10,258 nucleotides of DNA from an uncultured Rikenellaceae bacterium (lineage in GTDB: Bacteria > Bacteroidota > Bacteroidia > Bacteroidales > Rikenellaceae), in the NCBI GenBank assembly GCA_947038135.1, contig CAMQVM010000037.1, positions 1 through 10,258 of the forward strand. Direction: 5' to 3'. The stretch's first letter is position 1. Each line of letters starts with the position of its first letter. Positions 1-6,045 of the stretch are shown here, piece after piece. The notes under the pieces are model-generated. The model did no database searches, was not told where the DNA came from, and worked only from the letters and a program-made list of their open reading frames with translations. The position numbers and the translations under genes were made by a program.

Positions 1-1295
1 TCGACGAAAGTAGATGATTTATCATATAACAACTCGCCACCATAAGATAAAGACAACTGGTTTTGAGCCTCCTCGTCCGAGATAAGGCTTATCTCCGAGC
101 AACACTTATCGGAAGAAGATGCGATATTATTTAAGCATAAAATATAGGACTTACAAAGAGTATTGATAAATTTCTCATCATACCAATCTTTTGAATAAGT
201 GGCTAGAATCTCGAATGAATCATCATATTCAAATACTTCAATCTGAAGATCATTATAAAAATCAACTGGTAGTCGCTCTGTATAAAGAGATAGTGGAAAT
301 GTATTCTTAAGTACTTTTTGGTAAGCAAAACGTATAGATAAATCGACTCCTACATTTTGAATTATCTCACTTAAAGAGATCGTTTGATGTGTAAATAATT
401 CATCTTGTACAAGTTGATTCTCTCTTATTTGATCTACAATATTTTTAGTTCCATCAACAGATAACACTAAAGGCATGGTACGAACGAACATCCCTAAAGT
501 TGAAAAATAATCTTTGCTCTTTCTTCCATGATGAACTACGCCCAGCAGAGCTGACTTTTCGCCACTAAAACTACTAATAACAAGCGATAGAGCTGTTGTT
601 AACAGTGAGTTAAGACCAACTTTTTGATCCTTGCAAAAACCTAAAATAGCTTCTTTCTCTATATTGTATTTATCTACTTGACCAACACTGTTCTCTGTTT
701 TGATTCTAACAGGAAAAGAGGTAGATGGAGCATTAGATAATAAATTTTGAAAATACGTTATATCTTCAGACAATCCGTTAGATGCTTCTACCAAATTCTC
801 TTGTAAAACAGAATCTTCGAGGGTCATTATCTCCCCAACTAGTTTACGCCCTTTGAAGGCTCGCTCAAACTCTTTTTGAAAGTATAGATATGCCATACCA
901 TCAATCGAAATATGATGGCTATCTTTAAACAAATAAGTATACTGCTCTGTCTCTACTATCTTCACCCTAAACACAGATTCATTTAAAATATCAAATGACC
1001 TAACAAAAGAGGCTTTTATATCTGCTATTTTATCTTCGGTAGTTTGAATAATATCAATAACATAGCTATCTTTATCGATATATTGACATATATCTCCGTT
1101 ATCATCTAGCCTGTATCGTGTATATAGTTGCTGATGATGCTCGGCAATATCTATCAATACTCGCTTAATTGACTCGGCACTCATATCTGATGGGAACTGA
1201 GTCAAAACAGGTAAGTTATATTCTGTTGATGTAGGATTCATAGCCCACTCATAATAAATGGCTAGTTGGGATTTTAATAGAGGGAATGTATTCAT
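1..1295 (-). CDS. Nonribosomal peptide synthetase, N-terminal part (condensation domain, start of adenylation domain); runs off the left edge
   Basis: I translated the minus strand from ATG at 1295-1293 and found an open frame of 431 complete codons with no stop before the window edge. The protein opens directly with a condensation domain, about residues 5-400. The catalytic HHxxxDG motif is present as HHISIDG at residues 127-133, preceded by the family's FD-L-x-P-xFR-like stretch (FDILNESVFR, 101-110). GMFVRTMPL at 268-276 matches the later G-x-F-V-N-T-x-P-L motif with Arg in place of Asn. From about residue 403 (ISLISDEEAQ) the sequence resembles the linker into an adenylation domain, but no adenylation core motif lies in the window. 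Condensation domains join an upstream acyl or peptidyl group to a carrier-bound amino acid. A leading condensation domain implies a starter acyl group or a donor carrier on another protein. The gene starts 26 bases after the MATE stop and is probably the last or a late gene of the operon. Product unknown. Confidence 0.9.
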   Translation of the reverse strand, partial: MNTFPLLKSQLAIYYEWAMNPTSTEYNLPVLTQFPSDMSAESIKRVLIDIAEHHQQLYTRYRLDDNGDICQYIDKDSYVIDIIQTTEDKIADIKASFVRSFDILNESVFRVKIVETEQYTYLFKDSHHISIDGMAYLYFQKEFERAFKGRKLVGEIMTLEDSVLQENLVEASNGLSEDITYFQNLLSNAPSTSFPVRIKTENSVGQVDKYNIEKEAILGFCKDQKVGLNSLLTTALSLVISSFSGEKSALLGVVHHGRKSKDYFSTLGMFVRTMPLVLSVDGTKNIVDQIRENQLVQDELFTHQTISLSEIIQNVGVDLSIRFAYQKVLKNTFPLSLYTERLPVDFYNDLQIEVFEYDDSFEILATYSKDWYDEKFINTLCKSYILCLNNIASSSDKCCSEISLISDEEAQNQLSLSYGGELLYDKSSTFV

Positions 1296-1321
1296 GATGT
1301 TATATTTTATTTTTTATTTTT

Positions 1322-2953
1322 TTAATTCTTAAATGTATAGTTAAATAAGCGGTTGTTTTGCCCTAAAACCCAAGTGTATTCTGAGTGATATGGAGCATCA
1401 TCTTTAGATATAAACCTAATATCATCGTCGTTTATTTTTACAATTATATCAATATTGCGCCAGTGTGCAGAGGTATTTAGACTCTTCATAATGTCATAAT
1501 GAATCTCCAATATACGGTCATCTAACACATCTGGAGGTCGATTGGAACGCAGGAAAATAGTAAGTCGCTCATCAAATTCAGTTATATCTTTAACCGTATT
1601 ATTAAGGCTTACGTCCAGTATATTATTATTATGAGGTAAAACTTTTCTCGTTGAAATAACTGGTATTTTCAAATAAAGAATACAGAAAAAAGTAATCAGC
1701 TCGCTCAGAGCAAAAGAGCCCCATATATAAATTCCTTCCACATCTTTTAATATATAAATGATAGGAATAATAATAAAAGAATTAATGATTGTAATAATAA
1801 TAGCTTTTTTTTCTTCTCGCATTATGATATAAAGAGAACTAAGCAAAGCTACGATTCCTGAAATAGGAATAGTAAAGGCAAAAACACGTATAGCATCCGA
1901 TATTACTTGATCGTGTTCAATAACATTTAGACCAAAAAGAGAGGCAAATTGAAGAGGAAACAGTTCAACAAAAATAGTAACCGCAACTAAACCAGTTAAC
2001 AAGAAAATAAAAGCTGTTCGTATAGAAAACTGAATTCCTGAATGGTCATCATTACCAAATAGCACACCACAAAGAGGTTGCATTGTTTGAAAAACACCTC
2101 CTGTAAAAAGACCCGCCAAAGACAACATATGAGAACAAACAGCCAATATTGATAGGCCCAAAACACCCAACTCTACACCAATTGTATGATTGAGAAATAG
2201 TACTATAAATGCAGCGGATAAAGACTCTATTGCCATAGGAAAACCGACTACTAATGACTTATGCCACTCCTTTAATGGAGATAAAGAGCTAAGACGCAAT
2301 AATTTTCCTTTGTTCCTAAAATGAAACAGACCTGTCATAAATCCTATAAAAAAACCTATAGCACTGGCAATAGACGAACTTTCGATACCAAAACCGAAGA
2401 ACTTAATAAAGGAATAATCAAGAATAAGATTTATAACATTAGCCGTAACAAGCGAGATAAATACTATTTTTTGAGCGCTATCAATACGCAAAAAACTACA
2501 TATCCATGAAAACAATAAATAAATTGGGGCGGTGTAAAGTACTATCGAAATATACGACTTCACTAAAGGAGCAACAGACTCCTCACTACATAATATAGCC
2601 ACTATTTGATCAATGTAAACAACTCCAAGCAGACAAAGAAGCAGTCCAGCTATGATACTTAAAACCATTGCGGTGGTAAAAATCTGGGTTACTTTATTGT
2701 AATTACCTTTTCCTATTTCAATGGTTGCTAGTACAGAGCCACCACCATTAATTAAAGCTGACAACATTCCAAATAGTAGGATAGCTGGCATAGATAAGGT
2801 AATAGCCACCAGACTCTTATCCCCTAAAAGGTTACCTACAATGATACTATCAACAATAACTCCTAAGCTTAATGCTAGGGAGGTCATAATGTTAATTAGT
2901 ATATACTGCTTAAATACTTTGTTTACCAAGTATGAATTTCGTGTAATTCCCAT
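1322..2953 (-). CDS. MATE-family efflux transporter with extra C-terminal domain resembling a degenerate HATPase
   Basis: This 543-residue protein is longer than usual for MATE transporters (about 450). Residues 1-435 are strongly hydrophobic and carry MATE-type sequence: DSIIVGNLLGDKSLVAIT near 35-52, then paired helices in two halves, with a polar loop around 213-230. MATE proteins are inner-membrane antiporters using a Na+ or H+ gradient to expel small organic molecules. After the last helix (about 430) comes a soluble tail of roughly 105 residues. Its LEIHYDIM (482-489) and FISKDDAPYH (514-523) resemble the N-box and D-x-G-x-P box of anti-sigma-type HATPase domains, but the expected Asn and Gly are absent, so ATP binding is doubtful. 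The start ATG follows directly on the stop of the phosphopantetheinyl transferase (TAAATG), which suggests translational coupling. In this context it probably exports the product of the adjoining synthetase. The MATE call is firm; the tail assignment and the substrate are inference. Confidence 0.9.
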   Translation of the reverse strand: MGITRNSYLVNKVFKQYILINIMTSLALSLGVIVDSIIVGNLLGDKSLVAITLSMPAILLFGMLSALINGGGSVLATIEIGKGNYNKVTQIFTTAMVLSIIAGLLLCLLGVVYIDQIVAILCSEESVAPLVKSYISIVLYTAPIYLLFSWICSFLRIDSAQKIVFISLVTANVINLILDYSFIKFFGFGIESSSIASAIGFFIGFMTGLFHFRNKGKLLRLSSLSPLKEWHKSLVVGFPMAIESLSAAFIVLFLNHTIGVELGVLGLSILAVCSHMLSLAGLFTGGVFQTMQPLCGVLFGNDDHSGIQFSIRTAFIFLLTGLVAVTIFVELFPLQFASLFGLNVIEHDQVISDAIRVFAFTIPISGIVALLSSLYIIMREEKKAIIITIINSFIIIPIIYILKDVEGIYIWGSFALSELITFFCILYLKIPVISTRKVLPHNNNILDVSLNNTVKDITEFDERLTIFLRSNRPPDVLDDRILEIHYDIMKSLNTSAHWRNIDIIVKINDDDIRFISKDDAPYHSEYTWVLGQNNRLFNYTFKN

Positions 2954-3502
2954 TTAATAAGAGTTGGATTCAGAAGTTAATTTATTGACACATACACATA
3001 TTTCATAACCTACTTTACTAAATTGATGAAATTCATATTTGTCTTGATTTAACACATTTTTTAAATTCGTGCTTATCCCTGCACCAGAACATTTCAGCAA
3101 ACTTTCTTTTTTTGTCCAATATTGACAAAATGTACGTTTTGGGTCGTTACTATCTACAACATTATTGATTTCGACATCGTTAAGTACCTCACTCATTAAT
3201 TCTAAATTATCAGCATCAATAACTTCAACGTCCACTCCTATCTCTTGGAGAGATAAAGTGCAAACCACAGCTTTTACACAGTGACTAATATTGAAATACC
3301 TACCTGGGTAGTTTGAAAGGTATGGTTTGTTGAAAGGTCCATAGCTATAAACGGGGTATTCATTGTATACTCCTGCCTCTTTTAAACAATGTATTAATAA
3401 GCTACGCCCTATCAGTGATTGAACATTAGGAGATAGCAAAGATTCTGTTAATTCAGACTGATCAACAGTTAACAGAATGTAATTATTTGTTTTATATAAC
3501 AT
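2954..3502 (-). CDS. Sfp-type 4'-phosphopantetheinyl transferase
   Basis: This 182-residue protein would transfer the 4'-phosphopantetheine arm of coenzyme A onto the conserved serine of carrier domains, converting the adjacent synthetase from apo to holo form. All main Sfp-family signatures are visible: YGPFNKPYL at 54-62 (the G-K-P-x-L region), FNISH at 70-74, the Mg-binding GVDVE at 89-93, and WTKKESLLK at 129-137 followed by SGAGIS, with Trp, Lys, Glu and the second Lys intact. It is shorter than Bacillus Sfp (224 aa), with a reduced C-terminus, but the catalytic set is complete. The ATG at 3502 is preceded by an A-rich leader without a Shine-Dalgarno sequence, as is normal in Bacteroidetes. 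Its stop abuts the MATE start with no gap, and the synthetase follows, so a dedicated role in this pathway is likely. It could also serve other carrier proteins in the cell. Confidence 0.93.
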   Translation of the reverse strand: MLYKTNNYILLTVDQSELTESLLSPNVQSLIGRSLLIHCLKEAGVYNEYPVYSYGPFNKPYLSNYPGRYFNISHCVKAVVCTLSLQEIGVDVEVIDADNLELMSEVLNDVEINNVVDSNDPKRTFCQYWTKKESLLKCSGAGISTNLKNVLNQDKYEFHQFSKVGYEICVCVNKLTSESNSY

Positions 3503-3525
3503 AGAAAAAGGGATAAATAATGAAT

Positions 3526-3603
3526 TTAACTCGCTAATGCAGCTGAATTAAAGTTTATAACTTGTTTAAATTTTTCATTTGGGTTTGTATTTCCTATTGT
3601 CAT
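3526..3603 (-). CDS. Tiny ORF (25 codons) just upstream of the phosphopantetheinyl transferase; function unknown
   Basis: The frame begins ATG ACA ATA GGA and encodes a peptide starting MTIGNTNPNEKF and ending FNSAALAS, with a TAA stop 23 bases before the transferase start. Its ATG overlaps the TGA stop of the preceding 17-codon ORF as ATGA, the usual arrangement for coupled translation. I recognise no family. It may be a small peptide of the operon, the second half of a frameshifted ~42-residue secreted peptide, or chance. Operon-like spacing is the only positive evidence. Confidence 0.3.
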   Translation of the reverse strand: MTIGNTNPNEKFKQVINFNSAALAS

Positions 3604-3653
3604 TTTTCAAATAATAATGCCATTAATGCTAATGTTGTTACTAATCTTCTCAT
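3600..3653 (-). CDS. Tiny ORF (17 codons) resembling a signal peptide; leader or remnant
   Basis: The frame reads MRRLVTTLALMALLFEK and then TGA. Two arginines followed by a hydrophobic run look like the start of an exported protein cut short after the signal segment. The sequence just before the ATG (AATAAATAAAAGATAATA) is A/T-rich, as before expressed Bacteroidetes genes. The stop overlaps the start of the next tiny ORF. It could be a regulatory leader peptide, a short secreted peptide whose remainder is in the next frame, or a decayed gene. Seventeen codons can occur by chance, so confidence is low. Confidence 0.3.
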   Translation of the reverse strand: MRRLVTTLALMALLFEK

Positions 3654-3756
3654 CTGCTATTATCTTTTATTTATTAGTATCGTGAACATTGTGAGCTATG
3701 CAAAATCACGCCCCATAACTCGATGGTATGGTTTAAATATTAAAACCGTTTAAAAC

Positions 3757-3949
3757 CTATTCATAGTTACCTGTTGTTGTATCATTCCAGCCTCCAACAT
3801 CATTTGTAACCATAACCTTTGCCTATACCTAACAGTTAAAAAAGTATCTGCTAATTCAATACCTACTCTAACATACAGACGACTATCGTAGCTCCCTTTT
3901 TATACTTATAGTATCCTTCTTCCGATGTATATTCTATCTCACTGCCATA
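3757..3949 (-). pseudogene. Possible decayed coding remnant spread over three frames
   Basis: Three overlapping minus-strand segments read like protein but lie in different frames. The first, 3949-3863, contains YGSEIEYTSEEGYYKYKKGA. The second, 3896-3750, contains GSYDSRLYVRVGIELADTFL and the third, 3813-3757, reads MVTNDVGGWNDTTTGNYE before a TAG. The alternating aromatic and polar residues resemble an exported beta-rich protein, and the order of the segments would give a continuous product if two frameshifts were undone. None has a convincing start codon. I assign no family. Chance open frames in AT-rich DNA are the main alternative. Confidence 0.28.
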
Positions 3950-3968
3950 TTATATGCTGTAAAGATTA

Positions 3969-3984
3969 TATATGTCGACATATA
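3969..3984. promoter_or_regulatory. Perfect 16-bp palindrome, possible protein-binding site
   Basis: TATATGTCGACATATA equals its own reverse complement over all 16 bases, and the symmetry breaks on both sides. It lies upstream of the decayed remnant and about 470 bases ahead of the phosphopantetheinyl transferase. A perfect palindrome of this size suits a dimeric regulator other than an AraC protein, which usually binds direct repeats. AT-rich DNA raises the chance of such palindromes, so this is only a candidate. Confidence 0.25.
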
Positions 3985-4049
3985 AAATTTCCAATTCTGT
4001 TCAATTAAATAAGTACAAGTGTAGTTCTATTGGTAAAAAAACTACATAC

Positions 4050-4077
4050 TGCCTGAATATACTATTTTGCTTGAATC
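4050..4077. promoter_or_regulatory. TGCC-type motif similar to the repeats before the lipoprotein genes
   Basis: The stretch begins TGCCTGAATA, continues CTATTTTGC and ends TTGAATC. It lines up, with small gaps, with the repeat at 5602-5630 (TGCCTAGAATAGCAATTTT followed by TGCCGAGAAC). The similarity suggests that one regulator, plausibly the AraC protein encoded between the two sites, could act on both flanking transcription units. The match is gapped and short. Confidence 0.22.
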
Positions 4078-4096
4078 TGAGTTAAATAATAAGTTA

Positions 4097-4104
4097 CAAA
4101 GGTA
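4097..4104 (-). promoter_or_regulatory. Candidate Bacteroidetes -7 box (TACCTTTG) facing the synthetase operon
   Basis: On the minus strand this reads TACCTTTG, an exact match to TAnnTTTG, the -7 element used by the Bacteroidetes primary sigma factor. I see no good TTTG -33 element 19-21 bases upstream. It lies about 590 bases before the phosphopantetheinyl transferase and about 440 before the first tiny ORF, which would give a long leader. Eight-base matches with two free positions occur by chance. Confidence 0.22.
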
Positions 4105-4177
4105 AATTATTTAATTTAAACACTTGTTGTCTAAAAGCACCTATTTTATCTCAATATGCAACACTTGTGTAATTTTT

Positions 4178-5059
4178 TTATTTTATAGATATATCGCTCT
4201 GACAATGTGTAATAAGCTCTCTTGGTGTTTGGTTAAAGTATCTTTTACAAATTCTATTGAAATGCGAATAACTATCTATTCCAACCTCACTCATTATCTC
4301 TTTTACAGTTACGTCTGGTTGTGAGGCTTTATGTTGAATTCTATTACACATTTGTTTCAGAATCCACTGATATGCAGACACTCCAAACTCCTTTTTGAAT
4401 TTTCGCATAAAAGTATTACGAGACATCGCCGAGTGCTCTATAAGCTCTTTTAAGTTATAGCAGTTAATATAGTTTTCAAGTACAAAATTTTTGAAATTAA
4501 AGCTTTTTCCGATTATAGGATGAAAGAACTCAGTGTATTGCTCCCTAGTGTAAAGTCGACGCAATAGTATAAACACCTCTCTATGTTTAATATCATGTAG
4601 GTCTGAACAATCATCTATATTATGCAGTAAGTGAATCAATGAATTTACAAAAACACCTATCGAATAATTCATCTTCAATGGAGTGAAATCGTATGTTATA
4701 TCTTTAGCCATTATCCACTGCTGCTGGATATATTTCCTATCACTGGGGCTGAGAGGCACATCAAAGGTCATATATAAAAACTTTGTAGCTTCTAAAACAA
4801 CTCCTGTTACTATTGCAGATTTCGGAAAAAAGAGCATATCGCCTGCAAAAAAAATTCTATTGACATAGTGATCGTAACTGAACGAACAACTACCTGCTAT
4901 AATAAAAACAATTGCATTTTGCTCTAATACACGACTTGTCTCATAGGCATTGATTGGTAGTTCTTGATAATGAAATCCAGAGGTTAAATCAGACGTGTAT
5001 TTATAAGCTAATAGCTCTTTTAGATCTAATTTATCATCTGCAGTTATTTTTTTCTCCAT
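4178..5059 (-). CDS. AraC-family transcriptional regulator
   Basis: This 293-residue protein has the usual AraC length and layout. The N-terminal half (about 35-110) is beta-rich and cupin-like, with INAYETSRVLEQNAIVFIIA and GDMLFFPKSAIVTGVV resembling the ligand-sensing fold. The C-terminal domain (about 195-287) carries two helix-turn-helix units: NLKELIEHSAMSRNTFMRKF (202-221) and VKEIMSEVGIDSYSHFNRIC (252-271), then KRYFNQTPREL, the family's closing signature. Such proteins bind direct repeats and usually activate nearby genes on sensing a small molecule. The start ATG at 5059 is followed by MEKKITADDK, and no better start lies upstream. It reads the same way as the synthetase operon, about 525 bases upstream of the first tiny ORF, and diverges from the lipoprotein pair 956 bases away. 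Either unit could be its target. Ligand unknown. Confidence 0.93.
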   Translation of the reverse strand: MEKKITADDKLDLKELLAYKYTSDLTSGFHYQELPINAYETSRVLEQNAIVFIIAGSCSFSYDHYVNRIFFAGDMLFFPKSAIVTGVVLEATKFLYMTFDVPLSPSDRKYIQQQWIMAKDITYDFTPLKMNYSIGVFVNSLIHLLHNIDDCSDLHDIKHREVFILLRRLYTREQYTEFFHPIIGKSFNFKNFVLENYINCYNLKELIEHSAMSRNTFMRKFKKEFGVSAYQWILKQMCNRIQHKASQPDVTVKEIMSEVGIDSYSHFNRICKRYFNQTPRELITHCQSDISIK

Positions 5060-5262
5060 AGTTATTTGTTATTTTTTGTATACTATTATCGTATCAATAC
5101 CTCTCTTATTTACTGCAAATATTTCAGCGTTCTTTCAGATCACTTATAACTATTCTATTGATAGTGTATTAGTTATATGCGTCAATGGGTTAAAATAACG
5201 ATTTTCTGAAACATTCTGATTTTAATATTTACATATAATTTATTACAAATCAATAAATTATT

Positions 5263-5290
5263 GTGTCGTTCTTTTTAAATAGAACGATAC
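5263..5290. promoter_or_regulatory. Stem-loop upstream of the AraC gene
   Basis: Arms GTGTCGTTCT (5263-5272) and AGAACGATAC (5281-5290) pair over ten positions with one G-T pair, around an 8-base loop. The stem sits directly downstream, on the minus strand, of the candidate AraC -7 box, so it would lie at the start site or in the first bases of the mRNA. No T tract follows on either strand, which argues against a simple terminator. It may be an operator or a leader structure. Confidence 0.35.
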
Positions 5291-5302
5291 TACAAAAGTA
5301 GT
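5289..5302 (-). promoter_or_regulatory. Candidate AraC-gene promoter -7 box inside a small inverted repeat
   Basis: ACTAC and GTAGT flank AAAA. On the minus strand, bases 5300-5293 read TACTTTTG, an exact TAnnTTTG match. The AraC start codon is about 230 bases downstream. A TTTG lies upstream (5337-5334), but the spacing of 33 bases is too long for a standard -33 element. The match alone could be chance; its position next to the stem-loop makes it the best candidate in the region. Confidence 0.28.
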
Positions 5303-5580
5303 TATTTTTTTACTATAAACAGTACATTTTTTACAAAAAACAGTTTAAAGGTATCCACTCTCATTGCTATCTAATAAAAACAAGTAGTAAACTGAATACC
5401 CATAATGAAAACGCTTATAAAATAACAAACAAATCCATATTATCTGAGTAGTAGTCATCGCCTCTATTCATAGCATTTCAATACGTCCTGACAAAGTGAA
5501 ATGTTAAGAATTTTATTCAAATAATAACAATAAAATTGATTATCGAAGCGAGAAAAGCCTCTGAAACATAAAAAATAAAA

Positions 5581-5640
5581 TGCCGAAAACAGCAATTTCA
5601 TTGCCTAGAATAGCAATTTTTGCCGAGAACAACAAAACAT
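5581..5640 (+). repeat. Three tandem ~20-bp TGCC repeats, candidate AraC operator
   Basis: Three imperfect direct copies follow one another: TGCCGAAAACAGCAATTTCA (5581), TGCCTAGAATAGCAATTTT (5602) and TGCCGAGAACAACAAAACAT (5621). Their starts are 21 and 19 bases apart, close to two helical turns, the spacing AraC-family proteins use so that subunits bind the same face of DNA. Each junction gives an AGCA-to-TGCC pair like the two boxes of an AraC half-site. The repeats lie about 405 bases before the first lipoprotein start and about 520 before the AraC start. No binding is shown, and the target gene is inferred. Confidence 0.42.
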
Positions 5641-6045
5641 TGATAAAATAACGAAGGCTATTTGGATAGTAGTAACCTTTCATGTAATTTCGTGTATCAA
5701 TGCAAATATACCATTCAATAGTCTATGTTTTTGAGATGAATGCAATTCAACAATTAGTGCTTTGATTTAGACCATAAATTGAGTGAAAAAACAATACATT
5801 AATTATTACAAAAAGATTAGTAAAAATAATATGCAAAAAGAAAAATAATAGCAACTAAAGAACAACTTTCTATTCTGTTTTCATATCTTTTTTTTACACA
5901 AAATAAAACTCTCGCAGATAAAGTTCAATGTGCCCTGGAAAATTAAACAGACATAAGGCGAAAAAAAGTAAAACAGACAGGTTAGCTTAACAGGGTCACA
6001 CCATTTACAAAACGATTGAGAATAATAATAAAAAAAATTATAAAA

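Larger units (their letters stand above)
3504..4177. other. 675-base stretch between the AraC gene and the synthetase operon
   Basis: No normal-sized gene is visible on either strand. On the minus strand it holds a candidate -7 box, a TGCC-type motif, a 16-bp palindrome, the frame-broken remnant and the two tiny ORFs, all listed separately. ACACTTGT occurs at 4120-4127 and 4161-4168, with its inverse ACAAGTGT at 4015-4022. TGTAGTT (4020-4026) and AACTACA (4040-4046) form an inverted repeat. I found no GC-rich hairpin with a T tract to end the AraC transcript, so read-through from AraC into the operon cannot be excluded. Confidence 0.6.
5060..6015. other. 956-base AT-rich divergent intergenic region
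   Basis: No coding sequence of useful length is visible. The region separates the AraC gene (minus) from the lipoprotein pair (plus) and should hold both promoters. It contains a 10-bp stem-loop, a candidate -7 box for the AraC gene and a three-copy TGCC repeat, listed separately. A second exact TAnnTTTG match on the minus strand lies at 5703-5710 without a -33 partner. I found no convincing plus-strand -33/-7 pair for the lipoproteins; TATCTTTT at 5884-5891 is one base off the -7 consensus. I also found no long inverted repeats of the kind that flank invertible promoters. Confidence 0.6.

Noticed and set aside
2321..2957. Plus-strand open frames at 2321-2509 and 2721-2957
   Set aside because: They lie antisense within the MATE gene, show no family signature and are explained by its codon pattern.
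3526..3653. Ribosomally made, modified peptide precursor
   Set aside because: No GG leader motif, cysteine-rich core or modifying enzyme is seen; the neighbouring enzymes belong to a synthetase pathway.
3562..3753. Plus-strand 63-codon frame in the spacer before the transferase
   Set aside because: Low-complexity hydrophobic sequence without a recognisable motif; the opposite strand gives a better account of the same bases.
4124..4324. Plus-strand 66-codon frame overlapping the 3' end of the AraC gene
   Set aside because: It runs antisense through the helix-turn-helix coding region and has no motif of its own.
5581..5640. CRISPR-like array
   Set aside because: The three copies are imperfect and directly adjacent, without spacers, and no cas gene is present.
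5060..6015. Invertible promoter controlling the lipoproteins
   Set aside because: Phase-variable switches are common before Bacteroidales surface genes, but I found only short inverted repeats and no invertase gene in the window.
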